Assembly: GCA_963717955.1 (NCBI GenBank)
Contig: CAVQXR010000001.1
Coordinates: 62,001-126,000 of the forward strand
From: CAVQXR01 sp963717955
GTDB taxonomy: Bacteria > Actinomycetota > Thermoleophilia > Gaiellales > Gaiellaceae
Reading direction: 5' to 3'
DNA length: 64,000 nt
The notes below the pieces were generated by a model. It was not told where the DNA came from. It saw only the letters and a program-made list of their open reading frames with translations, and searched no databases. The position numbers and the translations under genes are program-made. Shown here piece by piece: positions 24,995 through 34,789 of this stretch. Numbering within the stretch: the stretch's first letter is position 1; the number at the start of each line of letters is the position of its first letter.

Positions 24995-25381
24995 GTGACT
25001 CCGTCCGAATGGATCGAGGAATACATCCGGGCCTGGCACGAGGAGGACGCCGAGGCCGCGGGCCGCATCTTCACCGACGACGCAATCTACTGCTGGCACC
25101 CTCTCCAGCCGCCAGCGATCGGCCACGCGGGGGTCGAGGAGTACTGGCGCGACGTCACTGCGACCCAGGAGAACCAGCGAGTGCGGTTCGGCCGCCCGCT
25201 CAGCTCGGGAGACCGGACTGCCGTCGAGTTCTGGACGACGATGCGCAACAAGGGCGAGGAGGTCACGCTGGCCGGCTGCATGCTGCTGCGCTTCGTCCCG
25301 GACGGTCGATGCGCCGAGCTGCGCGAGTACTGGTTCGTCGAGCCGGGTACGCACGAGCCGGCGGCGGGCTGGGGTCGCTAG
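24995..25381 (+). CDS. SnoaL-like NTF2-fold protein
   Basis: A 128-aa protein. GTG 24995 follows AAAGGAGGGG by 6 bases. Pattern: N-terminal helix PSEWIEEYIRAWHEEDAEAA, FTDDAIYCWHPLQPP, GVEEYWRDVTATQENQRVRF, EFWTTMRNKGEEVTLAGCML, and end CAELREYWF. Complete length for the family. Possibly a small isomerase or hydratase; no substrate is indicated. Confidence 0.8.
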   Translation: MTPSEWIEEYIRAWHEEDAEAAGRIFTDDAIYCWHPLQPPAIGHAGVEEYWRDVTATQENQRVRFGRPLSSGDRTAVEFWTTMRNKGEEVTLAGCMLLRFVPDGRCAELREYWFVEPGTHEPAAGWGR

Positions 25382-25561
25382 CCGGACCGAGGTCGAGCCG
25401 GTCGAGACGCTCGCGGGTGACGACCTGCTGGCCGGTGCGCCTCCCCTACGCGCGCGTCTACCCGACCCTGGGGCCACGCGACGGATGCGACCGATGAGTC
25501 ACCGTCCGACGGATCGTCTGTTCGTGCGAGACTTTGCGACGGGACCCTGAGGAGGTGACGG

Positions 25562-27025
25562 GTGAAGGTCGAAGGACGGGCCCGCTGGTGGGCCCTGATC
25601 GTGCTGTGCATGGGGAACCTCATGATCGTGCTCGACACGACGATCGTGAACGTGGCGCTGCCGTCGATCAGGGAGGACCTCGGGTTCTCGGAGACATCGC
25701 TCGCCTGGATCGTCAACGCCTATCTGCTCACCTTCGGCGGCTTCCTGCTGCTCGGTGGCCGGCTGGGCGATCTCTACGGCCACCGGCGGATGTTCCTGAT
25801 CGGCATCTCGCTCTTCACCGTGGCGTCGATCGGCTGCGGGCTCGCGGGCTCCCAGGAGATGCTGATCGCTGCCCGGGCGTTGCAAGGCGTCGGCGGTGCC
25901 GTGGTCTCGGCGGTCGCGCTCTCGCTCGTCATGACGCTCTTCACCGCGCCCGGCGACCGGGCGAAGGCGATGGGCGTCATCGGCTTCGTCGCCGCGGGCG
26001 GCGGAAGCCTCGGCGTGCTCCTCGGCGGGATCCTGACGGACACGCTCGACTGGCACTGGATCTTCCTCGTCAACGTCCCGATCGGGATCGCGGTCGTTGC
26101 CTCGAGCGTCGTCCTGCTCCCCACCGGCGGCGTGCGGGTGGCAGGGCGTCTCGACATCGCGGGCGCCGTCACCGTGACCACCGCGCTGATGCTGGCCGTG
26201 TACGCGATCGTGAACGGCAACGAGGCGGGCTGGACGTCCACCCAGACGGTCGGCCTGCTCGCAGCCGCCGCGGCGCTCCTCGCAGTCTTCGTCGCGATCG
26301 AGGCCCGCGTCTCCTCGCCGCTCGTGCCCCTCGGCCTCTTCCGGCTGCGCAACCTCAGAACCGCGAACGGGATCGGCGTCCTGTGGGCGGCAGCCATGTT
26401 CGCCTGGTTCTTCCTCTCCGCGCTCTACCTCCAGCTGGTGCTCGGTTACAGCCCGATGGAGGTCGGCCTCGCGTTCCTGCCGGCGAACCTGATCATGGGA
26501 GCGTTCTCGCTGGGGCTCTCCGCCCGGCTCGTGATGCGTTTCGGCATCAGGAAGCCGTTGACGATCGGGCTGGCGCTGGCCGCGGCCGGGCTCGTGCTCT
26601 TCGCGCGGGCTCCGATCGACGGGAGCTTCGCCGTCGACGTGCTGCCGAGCATGATCCTGCTCGGCTTCGGGGCCGGAATCGCGTTCAACCCGCTGCTGCT
26701 CGCGGCAATGAGCGACGTCCAGCCGAGCGAAGCAGGTCTCGCCTCGGGAGTCGTCAACACCTCGTTCATGATGGGCGGGGCGCTCGGCCTGGCGATCCTC
26801 GCCAGCCTCGCCGCCTCGCGCACGGAAAGCCTGCTCGCTTCCGGGGACGACCCGCTCGCGGCGCTGAACGACGGCTACCAGGCCGCCTTCCTCGTCGGCG
26901 CCGTCTTCGCGGCCGGGGCGGCCGTGCTGGGCGCCGTGTTCCTGCGCGCCGCGGCGCCTGCGCCCGCGCGCGAGGCGGAGGCCGAGGAGATGATCGGCGT
27001 TCCCGCCCGTGCGGAGGCCGAGTAG
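25562..27025 (+). CDS. MFS drug exporter, DHA2 (EmrB/QacA) family
   Basis: A 487-aa protein with 14 predicted helices. TM1 has the family motif LDTTIVNVALPSIREDLGF; the loop between TM2 and TM3 has motif A GGRLGDLYGHRRMFLIG; motif C-like glycine-rich VAAGGGSLGVLLGGIL follows. It couples proton entry to export of lipophilic cations or drugs at the inner membrane. GTG 25562 follows GAGGAGGTGACG. It converges with the hydroxylase gene. A second member of the family is at 59232. Confidence 0.9.
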   Translation: MKVEGRARWWALIVLCMGNLMIVLDTTIVNVALPSIREDLGFSETSLAWIVNAYLLTFGGFLLLGGRLGDLYGHRRMFLIGISLFTVASIGCGLAGSQEMLIAARALQGVGGAVVSAVALSLVMTLFTAPGDRAKAMGVIGFVAAGGGSLGVLLGGILTDTLDWHWIFLVNVPIGIAVVASSVVLLPTGGVRVAGRLDIAGAVTVTTALMLAVYAIVNGNEAGWTSTQTVGLLAAAAALLAVFVAIEARVSSPLVPLGLFRLRNLRTANGIGVLWAAAMFAWFFLSALYLQLVLGYSPMEVGLAFLPANLIMGAFSLGLSARLVMRFGIRKPLTIGLALAAAGLVLFARAPIDGSFAVDVLPSMILLGFGAGIAFNPLLLAAMSDVQPSEAGLASGVVNTSFMMGGALGLAILASLAASRTESLLASGDDPLAALNDGYQAAFLVGAVFAAGAAVLGAVFLRAAAPAPAREAEAEEMIGVPARAEAE

Positions 27026-27047
27026 GCCGAGAGCGCGCTCGCCGCGC

Positions 27048-28637
27048 CTATTGCTCCCTGTTCAGCTTGCGCATGATCACATTGATGTCGTCCGGGTTGA
27101 TGAGGTCGGGGACGGTCCAGCCGTCGAGGTCGTACTCGGCCATGCACTGCTCGGCGAAGCCCCGGTACTGATCGGCGAGCCCGCTCCCCTCGGCGGCGAG
27201 GAGCGTCTCGAAGCGGATGCTCTCGTGGTTGCCGAAGTAGTTGCGCTCGTAGAGGAGGTGGCGCCCGCCGAACTCGGTGCCCGTCGCGTCCCAGATCAGC
27301 TTCATCAGCTTGACCCGATCGACCGCCTCGTAGTCGTTCGAACCGCGGACGAACTGGTCGAGGTAGGGGCGGATCTCCGGGGCCTTGAAGTCGACGGCGT
27401 GCGAGGGCAGGTAGATGAGGGCGCTCGCCAGCGTGTTGTCGACGATCTCCTTGATGCGCGTGCCGGCGATGTTCGAGATGACGCGGTACGCGAGCGCGTA
27501 GCTGAGATTGGGGGAGACGTAGCCGGGCGTCCACGGCTCGGTCGTCCGCGCCATCGCATCCGTGAGGCCCCAGAACAGGTTCCGGAAGGCCAGCAGCTCA
27601 CCCACCTGCGCCTGCACGCCACGGAACTCCTTGACACCCGTGGAGTCGACGGCCTTCAGCAGGAGCCCTGCGAGAAAGTCCATCTTCACCGCGAGGCGAG
27701 TGCAGCCGTGGAACATGAACCGCGGCAGGAAGCCCGACTTCGGGAAGAAGTTGTTGACCTTGTCGATGTCGCCGTAGGCGAACACGTTCTCCCACGGCAC
27801 GAAGACCTTGTCGAAGACGATGATCGAGTCGTTCTCGTCGAGACGGCTGGAGAGCGGATAGTCGAAGGGGCTGCCCATCACCGAGGCGGTCATCTCGTAC
27901 GAAGGGCGGCAGAAGAGCTTCAGACCCGGCGCGTCGTTCGGCACGATGCAGACGAACGCGAACGGCTTCGTCTTGATCGGCAGAGCGCCGTTGTTCGCGA
28001 TGAAGTTGTAGTGGGTGAGGGTGGACGTCGTCGCCACCACCTTCGCCCCGCTGATGATCAGGCCCCCGTCGGTCTCCTTCTCGACGTGCATGTACACGTC
28101 CTTGACCTCGTCGAGCGGCTTCTGGCGGTCGACCGGCGGATTGACGATCGCGTGGTTGACGAAGGCGACCGTCTCCTGGCAGTGCCGGTACCAGTTGAGC
28201 GCGCTGTCCTTGAACGGCTCGTAGTAGTCGGGGTTCGCCCCGAGGGTCGCGAGGAACGACGCCTTGTAGTCGGGCGCGCGGCCCATCCAGCCGTACGTGA
28301 TCTTCGCCCATTCGGCGATCGCATCGCGCGACGCCACCAGCTCCTCCACGGAGCGAGGCCCCTTGTAGAACGGGTGGGTGACGTCCCCGTTTCCCGTGTC
28401 GGTCTCGGTCGTGAGGACATCCCGGTGGGCCGGGTCGTGCAGGGCGTCGTAGAGCCGTGCGAGCATCCGCACCGTGTTGCGAAACGCCGGATGGGCGGTG
28501 ACGTCCTTGACCCGCTCGCCGTAGATCCAGATCTCCCGGCCGTCGCGAAGGCTCTCGAGGTACTCCGCCCCGGTGAACGGCGTCCGCTTCGCGAAGAATC
28601 CCGTGGTGCCGGCTTGCGCTGCCGTATCGCTCGACAT
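27048..28637 (-). CDS. hpaB: HpaB-type FADH2-dependent 4-hydroxyphenylacetate 3-monooxygenase
   Basis: A 529-aa oxygenase of the HpaB/PvcC family. Signatures: RTPFTGAEYLESLRDGREIW at the start, SHAVDF, FVPWENVFAYGD, RYLD-like FHGCTRLAVKMDFLAGL and EFGGRHLLYERNYFGNHE. The enzyme hydroxylates phenols using free FADH2 supplied by a separate reductase (HpaC), which is not in this window. ATG 28637 has GGGGGAGG upstream (complement of about 28641-28650). The substrate could be 4-hydroxyphenylacetate, phenol or a chlorophenol; family alone does not say. It is divergent from the serine hydrolase. Confidence 0.88.
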   Translation of the reverse strand: MSSDTAAQAGTTGFFAKRTPFTGAEYLESLRDGREIWIYGERVKDVTAHPAFRNTVRMLARLYDALHDPAHRDVLTTETDTGNGDVTHPFYKGPRSVEELVASRDAIAEWAKITYGWMGRAPDYKASFLATLGANPDYYEPFKDSALNWYRHCQETVAFVNHAIVNPPVDRQKPLDEVKDVYMHVEKETDGGLIISGAKVVATTSTLTHYNFIANNGALPIKTKPFAFVCIVPNDAPGLKLFCRPSYEMTASVMGSPFDYPLSSRLDENDSIIVFDKVFVPWENVFAYGDIDKVNNFFPKSGFLPRFMFHGCTRLAVKMDFLAGLLLKAVDSTGVKEFRGVQAQVGELLAFRNLFWGLTDAMARTTEPWTPGYVSPNLSYALAYRVISNIAGTRIKEIVDNTLASALIYLPSHAVDFKAPEIRPYLDQFVRGSNDYEAVDRVKLMKLIWDATGTEFGGRHLLYERNYFGNHESIRFETLLAAEGSGLADQYRGFAEQCMAEYDLDGWTVPDLINPDDINVIMRKLNREQ

Positions 28638-28771
28638 GATCCTCCCCCGCGTCGCCGATGTATGCCCAGGAACGCCGAGGCGCCCGATGCGGGAGATGAT
28701 ATGCCCTCGTCGAGCGACACAACCGTGGCGGCTTCCCGAATCGATCCCCACCTACCGGCCATAGTTCCGGA

Positions 28772-29806
28772 GTGAGCGATCCCAACAGCCCCTTCGAGGC
28801 GTGCGTCGAGTCGGTGCTCGACCGGCATGCCGGTCGAATGGTCGGGGTCGCGGTCGGGGTCGGATGCGAGGGCGGGACGTGGACGTTCGGGCGCGGCCGC
28901 GTCGGTCAGGACCGGCCGGGGCCGCCGGCCTCCGACACGATCTTCGAGATCGGGTCGATCACCAAGGTGTTCACGGCGACGCTGCTCGCCGTAATGGTCG
29001 AGGAGGGGATGGTCGCGCTCGACGATCCCGTCAACCGGTACCTTCCCGCAGGCGCGCGGCTCCCCGCTCGCGGCCGCCCGGTCACGCTGCTCGACCTCGC
29101 CACGCACTCGAGCGGGCTGCCGCGGCTGCCGAAGGGGCTCCTGCGGATGTCGATGCTCCACCACCGGGACAACCCGTACGCAGCGTTCACCGTCGCCCAC
29201 CTCCAGCGCGCCGTGGCCGGGGCACGGCCGAAGCGCGAGCCGGGCGAGAAGGTGCGCTACTCGAACTTCGGCGCCGGGCTGCTCGGCCACGTCCTCGCGC
29301 TCCGAGCCGGGCAGAGCTACGAGGCGCTCGTTCGCGAGCGGATCTGCGACCCGCTCGGGCTTCTCGACACCCGGGTCGAGGTGCCGGCCCGTGACCTCCA
29401 GCGGTTCGCCGACGGTCACGACCGGCGCGGCCGGACGGTACCGCACTGGGAGCTCCCGTCGCTCGCGGGAGCCGGCGCGCTGCGCTCGACGGTCGCGGAC
29501 ATGGTCCGGTTCCTCGAGCTCCAGCACCGGCACGGCCGCGGCGTGCTCGAGCGTGCGGCGCACCTGACGCACGAGCCCCGCCTTCGTCGCCGCAGGCTGA
29601 CGCAATGCCTCGGCTGGATGAGCCTCGAATCGCGCGACGGCAGGCGGCTGCTGTGGCACGACGGCGGGACGGGCGGCTTCCGCTCGTTCTGCGCGTTCGA
29701 CCCGCAGGCCCAGGCCCACGTCGCCGTGCTGTCGAACAGTGCCCGCTGGGTCAACCGGATCGGCTTTCGGATCGCCGAGGCGCTCCGGGGGAGCGGGGGC
29801 GCGTGA
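28772..29806 (+). CDS. serine hydrolase, beta-lactamase class C / D-aminopeptidase fold
   Basis: A 344-aa protein with the three active-site motifs of the family: SxxK in IFEIGSITKVFTATL (about residue 66), YxN in VRYSNFGAGLLG (about residue 167), and the HxG-like LLWHDGGTGGFRS near residue 295. No signal peptide is evident, suggesting a cytoplasmic esterase or peptidase rather than a secreted lactamase. GTG 28772. Its stop overlaps the GTG of the acetyltransferase (GTGA). Confidence 0.85.
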   Translation: MSDPNSPFEACVESVLDRHAGRMVGVAVGVGCEGGTWTFGRGRVGQDRPGPPASDTIFEIGSITKVFTATLLAVMVEEGMVALDDPVNRYLPAGARLPARGRPVTLLDLATHSSGLPRLPKGLLRMSMLHHRDNPYAAFTVAHLQRAVAGARPKREPGEKVRYSNFGAGLLGHVLALRAGQSYEALVRERICDPLGLLDTRVEVPARDLQRFADGHDRRGRTVPHWELPSLAGAGALRSTVADMVRFLELQHRHGRGVLERAAHLTHEPRLRRRRLTQCLGWMSLESRDGRRLLWHDGGTGGFRSFCAFDPQAQAHVAVLSNSARWVNRIGFRIAEALRGSGGA

Positions 29807-30351
29807 GCCGCGGCGCGGGTGACCGATCCTTCGATCGAGACACCGTTCTCACGACGGAGCGTCTGGACCTCGTGCCCCTGACCGCCGGGGACGCCGAGGA
29901 GATGGCAGACGTGCTCGGTGACGAGCGGCTGCACGAGTTCATCGGCGGCCGCCCGGCCACGCCCGAGGAGCGCCGCGACAACTTCGCCAGGCTCGCCGCC
30001 GGCTCACCGAATCTCGACGAGCTCTGGCTCAACTGGATCGTCCGTCGCCGCACCGACGGCCAGCCGGTCGGCACCGTGCAGGCCACCGTCACCGCCGTCG
30101 ACGGTCGGTGTACTGCCCACGTCGCGTGGGTCATCGGCGTCGAGTGGCAGAACCACGGGTTTGCATCGGAGGCGGCGCAAGGGCTCGTCGCCTGGCTGCT
30201 CGAGCAAGGTGCAGCCGACGTCGTGGCGCATATCCACCCCGATCATCGCGCGTCGGCGGCGGTTGCGATCCGGGCCGGCCTCGAACCGACCGATGAGCAG
30301 TCGGACGGCGAACGGGTCTGGCGGCGACAGGCCGAGCGGCCCCTGGGTTAG
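29803..30351 (+). CDS. GNAT family N-acetyltransferase
   Basis: A 182-aa protein of the RimJ/RimL-like subgroup: TERLDLVPLTAGDAEEMADV, then VAWVIGVEWQNHGFASEAAQ (acetyl-CoA loop) and DVVAHIHPDHRASAAVAIRA. GTG 29803 overlaps the preceding stop by four bases, so it is co-translated with the serine hydrolase. Its stop codon TAG (30349-30351) lies in the target duplication of the downstream IS, which therefore does not damage it. Confidence 0.85.
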   Translation: MSRGAGDRSFDRDTVLTTERLDLVPLTAGDAEEMADVLGDERLHEFIGGRPATPEERRDNFARLAAGSPNLDELWLNWIVRRRTDGQPVGTVQATVTAVDGRCTAHVAWVIGVEWQNHGFASEAAQGLVAWLLEQGAADVVAHIHPDHRASAAVAIRAGLEPTDEQSDGERVWRRQAERPLG

Positions 30352-30353
30352 GA
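30346..30353. repeat. target site duplication GGTTAGGA, left copy
   Basis: An exact match to 31517-31524, flanking the IS. Confidence 0.75.
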
Positions 30354-30387
30354 TGGACCGACTCCGAGATGTGCCGACACTCACGGT

Positions 30388-31374
30388 TCATCTCGCCTCC
30401 ATCTTGCGGGCACCGTAGACGATGTGCGCGGGGATGCGTCCACGGGTGAGGCGGCCGTGGTGGACGCGGTCGAAGTTGTACTCGGCGAGGTAGTGCTCGA
30501 GCTCGCGCTTGAGGCCCGTGCAGTGGGGGTAGAGGTAGCGCGCGAAGGCCGGCCGCCAGCACTCCTCGAGGATGAGCCGCTGCAGCGCCTCGACGTTGCC
30601 GTTCGTCTGCGGACGACCCGAGCGGATGTAGGTGATGCGCGAGCCGAGCGAGGCGATCGTGCCCTTGAAGCGATCGTTGCGAAACTCGTTGCCGTTGTCG
30701 CAGAGCACGCGCTCGAGGCGCCAGGCCGCCCGCTTCAGGTCTCGCGCCACCCGGCGGGCGAGCTTGGAGGTGGCGATAGCCGACGGGTTGCCAGTGGGGC
30801 ACACGACGAGCTCCGCCCAGGCAAACGAGGAGTAGCAGTCGATCGCGGTCAGCTGCCAGACGGCGCCCGTGGTGCCTCGTAGCCGCCCGACGTAGAAGCA
30901 GTCGAAGCCGACCAGCTCGCCGGGATGGTCGACCTCGATGTGTGGCTCGGGGACGGGCTCGCGCGGTGGTTCGTAGGGTGCCCGGTAGCCCGCGACGAGG
31001 GAGAGCCGCTTCGAGCGGGTGTTGAGGCCGTGTCGGCGCAGGCAGCGCCAGACGCCGTTTGCCGAGACGACGATCCCGCCCCACTTCTCCCGCCCCAACT
31101 CGGAGGCGATCCGTCGTGGACCGTGGCCGGGATGGGCGATCGCGAAGGCCACGATCCGCTCCTCCACCATCGCCGGCAGCTGGTTGGGCATCTTCGGCCG
31201 GCGCCGCTCGCGGGGCCGCAGCACCTCGAGGCCGTGTCGGTCGACCAGGCGCTTCCAGCGGTAGAAGGTCGAGCGATGCACCCCGAAGGTGCGGCAGGCC
31301 TCGCTGACCGACGTGCGGGCGGCGTAGTCGAGCAACTGCAACCGGTAGCCGAAGAGGACGTCATCCTCAGACAT
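30388..31374 (-). CDS. IS481-type transposase (integrase core)
   Basis: A 328-aa protein. N-terminal helix-turn-helix EACRTFGVHRSTFYRWKRLV, then a second helical unit GHGPRRIASELGREKWGG. The catalytic core has Asp in LVGFDCFYVG, Asp in VLCDNGNEFRND and Glu in NGNVEALQRLILEE. ATG 31374 follows AAAGGAGTGAG. Intact and of normal length, so the element may be active. A strong hairpin lies between the right end and the gene. Confidence 0.88.
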   Translation of the reverse strand: MSEDDVLFGYRLQLLDYAARTSVSEACRTFGVHRSTFYRWKRLVDRHGLEVLRPRERRRPKMPNQLPAMVEERIVAFAIAHPGHGPRRIASELGREKWGGIVVSANGVWRCLRRHGLNTRSKRLSLVAGYRAPYEPPREPVPEPHIEVDHPGELVGFDCFYVGRLRGTTGAVWQLTAIDCYSSFAWAELVVCPTGNPSAIATSKLARRVARDLKRAAWRLERVLCDNGNEFRNDRFKGTIASLGSRITYIRSGRPQTNGNVEALQRLILEECWRPAFARYLYPHCTGLKRELEHYLAEYNFDRVHHGRLTRGRIPAHIVYGARKMEAR

Positions 31375-31428
31375 GCGGCTCACTCCTTTCCTCCGATTGG
31401 TCTCGAAGGCGAGGGTGAGCCGAGAAAC

Positions 31429-31464
31429 GGACGGCACCCGGCTTACAAAACCCGGGTGCCGTCC
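31429..31464. terminator. 13-bp perfect hairpin at the transposase side of the IS
   Basis: GGACGGCACCCGG (31429-31441) pairs exactly with CCGGGTGCCGTCC (31452-31464), with a loop of 10 bases. Situated between the IS end and the transposase start, it could block transcripts entering from outside. No T-run; mode of action is inference. Confidence 0.55.
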
Positions 31465-31516
31465 TCTCAAGCCTCTACGAGGGCCCCAAGTGTCGGGACG
31501 ACTCGGTGACAGTCCA

Positions 31517-31524
31517 GGTTAGGA
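31517..31524. repeat. target site duplication GGTTAGGA, right copy
   Basis: An exact match to 30346-30353. Confidence 0.75.
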
Positions 31525-31532
31525 TCGGCTGC

Positions 31533-32162
31533 GTGTTCGCCCGCGCGGCCATCGGGGACAGGGATGCGCTGCGGGCGATTCTCGGATCGCCGAACGGGCT
31601 CGTCGTCGCGAAGCTCTCGGATCGCCTCAACGCGCTGACGCGCCAGTTCGTCGAGCGCTCGCCGTTCCTCTGCATCGCCACCTCGGCGCCGGACGGGCGC
31701 TGCGACGTGAGCCCGCGCGGCGACCCTGCCGGGTTCGTTCGCATCCTCGACGAGCGCACGCTGCTGATCCCCGATCGGCCCGGCAACCGGATCGCGGACA
31801 CGCTGCGCAACATCCTCGCAAACCCGCACGTGGGGCTGCTGTTCCTCATCCCGGGCATCGGAGACACGTTCCGTGTGAACGGACGGGCGGCGACCGTCGA
31901 CGACCCGGAGCTGCTGGCCCCCTCCGCCGTGGGGGGCAAGGTGCCGGCGCTCGGCATCCTCGTCGAGATCGAGGAGGCCTACACGCAGTGCCCGAAGGCG
32001 CTGATCCGCTCCGACCTGTGGAACCCCGAGCGGCACATCGAGCGGGCCGAGCTACCCAGCCCGGGAGAGATCATGCGCTCGCTGCAAAGCGACGACTTCG
32101 ACGCGGCCGACTACGACGAGCAGCGGGCAGCCCGCTACACCCGTCGCGAAGGCCTCTACTGA
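31533..32162 (+). CDS. pyridoxamine 5'-phosphate oxidase-family protein (MSMEG_1061-like)
   Basis: A 209-aa protein with a split-barrel flavin-binding fold: RSPFLCIATSAPDGRCDVSP, then RTLLIPDRPGNRIADTLRNI and NPHVGLLFLIPGIGDTFRVN. Longer than ordinary PNPOx-like proteins, matching the MSMEG_1061 subgroup, which probably binds FMN or F420. A frame-compatible GTG at 31506 belongs to the IS end; GTG 31533 is the native start. The IS lies just upstream, so the original promoter may have been displaced. Confidence 0.82.
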   Translation: MFARAAIGDRDALRAILGSPNGLVVAKLSDRLNALTRQFVERSPFLCIATSAPDGRCDVSPRGDPAGFVRILDERTLLIPDRPGNRIADTLRNILANPHVGLLFLIPGIGDTFRVNGRAATVDDPELLAPSAVGGKVPALGILVEIEEAYTQCPKALIRSDLWNPERHIERAELPSPGEIMRSLQSDDFDAADYDEQRAARYTRREGLY

Positions 32163-32257
32163 CCCTCCGCGTTCGACGGTGTCTGTTCTCACTTCCCGGG
32201 CGCGATGTGTAACGCGGAGATCGCCGAAGCGCTCGCCCTCGACGGTGACGGGAACGC

Positions 32258-34698
32258 TCATCGCGACGCTGCGTCGCGAAGCTCGTCGAGCCTCGCCTGT
32301 GTGCACCGCGCCGAGACGGGGATCCCCTTGAGCACGTAGCGGTCGAGCGCCCGTTCGAGCGCCGCCGTCGCGTCGTCGGGCTTCCCGGCGAGCAGGAGCA
32401 CCTCCGCGAGGTCGGCGTACGCGCCACCCTGCCAGTCGAGCATGTCCGTCTCCTCGCAGACGGCAACCGACTCGCGCGCGAGTCGCTCCGCCTCCTCGTG
32501 CTCGCCGCGGCGAGCGAGCACCTTCGCGCGGACCTGCCGCCAGAGCATCTGCACCATGGCGTCGGCGCTCGAGCCGAGCTCTGCCGCACGTCTGGCCCAG
32601 GCGTCTGCCTCCTCGAGCCGGTCGAGCGCGTAGAGCGTCTGCGCACGCATGCCGGCTGCGATCGCGAGGTGCGTGCCGAGACCGATCTGCTCGAGCAGCC
32701 GGCATCCCTCTTCGCCGAGCGCTGCGGCGGCGTCCGGGTCGCCGGCCAGGAGCTCGACGGCGACGGAATCGATCCCGGCGATGTTTGCCAGCAGCAGTCC
32801 GCCGCCGCGGTCGGCCAGCTCCGCACGCGTCTCGGCGAGGATCGCGCGCGAGCGCCCCGGCGCGCCGGAGCAGGTTCCCGGCGGCGGCGTAGTCCTGGCG
32901 AAGGGCGGCGCGCAGGCCGCCGGCCGTGAGGCGCCGCCGCGCTGCCGCCGTCAGCTCGTCGTCCTGGGGCAGCCCGAGCTCGGCGCGATAGTGGCACGCC
33001 CGTTCGAGATGATGACCGAGGAGCTCGTCCAGCTCCATGAGCTCGGTTCCGTGCTCCTCCAGCCAGCCCGCGAGACGCGCGTGCAGCTCTGCACGGGTCG
33101 CCTTCGGCAGCGCCTCGTAGGCGGCGTCGCGCAGCAGCAGGTGACGGAAGCGGAAGCCGTCGTCGCCCGGGAGCAGCGGTCGCTCCGGCCGGATCAGCTG
33201 CTTGCGGACGAGCGCCGCCAGGCGCGGCGTCACCTCCGTCTCCACGGGAGCGAGCGCCTGCACCGCGCCCCGGTGGAAGATCTCTCCCTCGATCGCGCCG
33301 CACTCGAGGATGCTCCGCTCGGATGTGTCGAGCTGATCGAGGCGCGCTGCGAGCAGCGCCCGAAGGGTGGGCGGGACCACGACCTCTTCAACCGCCTCGT
33401 CGACCATCGCCAGCATCTCGCCGATGAAGAGCGGATTCCCGCCCGCGGCACGAGCGATGCTCTCCCTGAGCTCGCCGGGAAGCTCGGCAGGGATGAGCTC
33501 GTCGACGGCGTCGTTGCCGAGAGGCTCGAGGCGAAGTGTGATCGGCCAGGTCGGGCGGCGCTCGATGAGGTCGGGACGCGCCATGCAGACGAGCAGAATC
33601 GATGCGCCCGAGGAGAGGAGCGCGATGTGCTCGATCAGGTCGCGAAGGGTCTCCTCACCCGACTGGATGTCATCGAACACGACCACGACTGGTCGCTGCG
33701 CCGCGGCATGGTCCAGCGTCTTGCGGAAGGCCCAGGCGATCTCGTCTGCCGACGTCACGGCCTCGCTCTCGCCGAGCAGCGAACGGATCGCCGCCGCGGC
33801 GGCCGCCTCCGGCGGCAGCGCGTCGAGCTGCTTCAAGACCTCGACGACCGGCCAGTACGTGATCCCGTCGCCGTAGGGGAGGCAGCGGCCGCGGACGACC
33901 GTCGCCTCGAGCGATGCGAGACCCTCCGCAACCAGGCGCGACTTCCCGACGCCGGCCTCCCCGACGACCGTGACGAGCTGGCAGCACCGCTCCGCCTGCA
34001 CTGCGTTCCACGCTTCCCGGAGGAGCTCGCGCTCGCGCTCGCGCCCGACGAACCGCGCCTCGTGGCGCCGCGCCGGCACGTCGCGGACGTGCAGCAGCCG
34101 GAAGACGGGAACCGCTGCGGTCTTGCCCTTCAGCGCGAGCGGCTCGACCGGCTCGACCTCGACCGCGTCTCGGACCAGCGTCAGCGTCGGCTGTCCGATC
34201 AGCACCTCGCCCGTCTGCGCCGCCTGCTCGAGGCGGGCGGCCACGTTCACCGCATCACCGGTCGCCAGCCGCTCCTCCGTCCCCGTCACGACCTCGCCCG
34301 TCATCACCCCGATCCGACCCTGCAGCCCCAGCTCGGGCAGCGCATCGCGCATCTCGACCGCCGAACGCACCGCCCGCATAGCGTCGTCCTCGTGCACCGA
34401 CGGCACGCCGAAAACCGCCATCACGGCGTCGCCGATGAACTTCTCCACGCTGCCGCCGTGCCGCTCGACGATCGACCTCATTCGCTCGAAGTAGCGCGCG
34501 AGCAGCACACGCAGCCGCTCGGGATCGAGTGTCTCGCCAAGCGCGGTCGACCCGGCCAGGTCGCAGAACAGCACCGTCACCGTCTTGCGCTGCTCTCTCG
34601 TCCGCGCAGGCGCAGCGCCGAACGAATGGCCGCACTCCTCGCAAAAACCTGGCGCCCTCGCCGTGTTCGTGCCCACACGATGGGCAAGCCAGCACCAT
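32258..34698 (-). pseudogene. cyclase-domain / AAA-ATPase regulator, two frameshifts
   Basis: Domain order: a zinc ribbon (CPSCGHEHGEGARF, then CEECGHSF) and a class III cyclase domain (VTVLFCDLAGSTALGE, VEKFIGDAVMAVFGVP, ATGDAVNVAARLEQ). An ATPase follows (Walker A VVGEAGVGKSRLV, Walker B VVVFDDIQSGEE), then TPR-type helices. The first frame change is inside a run of five T on the coding strand at about 34650, in the middle of the zinc ribbon; four T would keep it open. The second is near 32860, joining RRAGAL to AILAETRAELADRG, where part of the TPR region seems also to be missing. The cyclase residues are present. Otherwise well preserved, so recent damage or sequence errors are both possible. 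Confidence 0.7.
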
Positions 34699-34789
34699 TT
34701 GAGCCTAGATGCGGCGCCCACCCGTGACAACCCCGTGGCGGCCCGTCTTCATCGGAGCGTCGTGACGATCTCGGGGCGCCGGGGGGCCG

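Larger units (their letters stand above)
30354..31516 (-). mobile_element. second IS481-type insertion sequence, apparently complete
   Basis: The element is 1163 bp. The left end TGGACCGACTCCGAG and right end CTCGGTGACAGTCCA are imperfect inverted repeats; similarity continues inward through CCGACACT (about 35 bp in all). The element is flanked by GGTTAGGA at 30346-30353 and 31517-31524, an 8-bp target duplication. It carries one intact transposase gene. It is inserted between an acetyltransferase gene and a flavin-oxidase-like gene without breaking either. It differs in sequence from the element at 1024. Confidence 0.82.

Noticed and set aside
25534..27171. A 545-codon frame overlapping the exporter gene
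   Set aside because: It is Arg/Gly-rich shadow reading of the exporter, whose own frame has clear membrane helices and family motifs.
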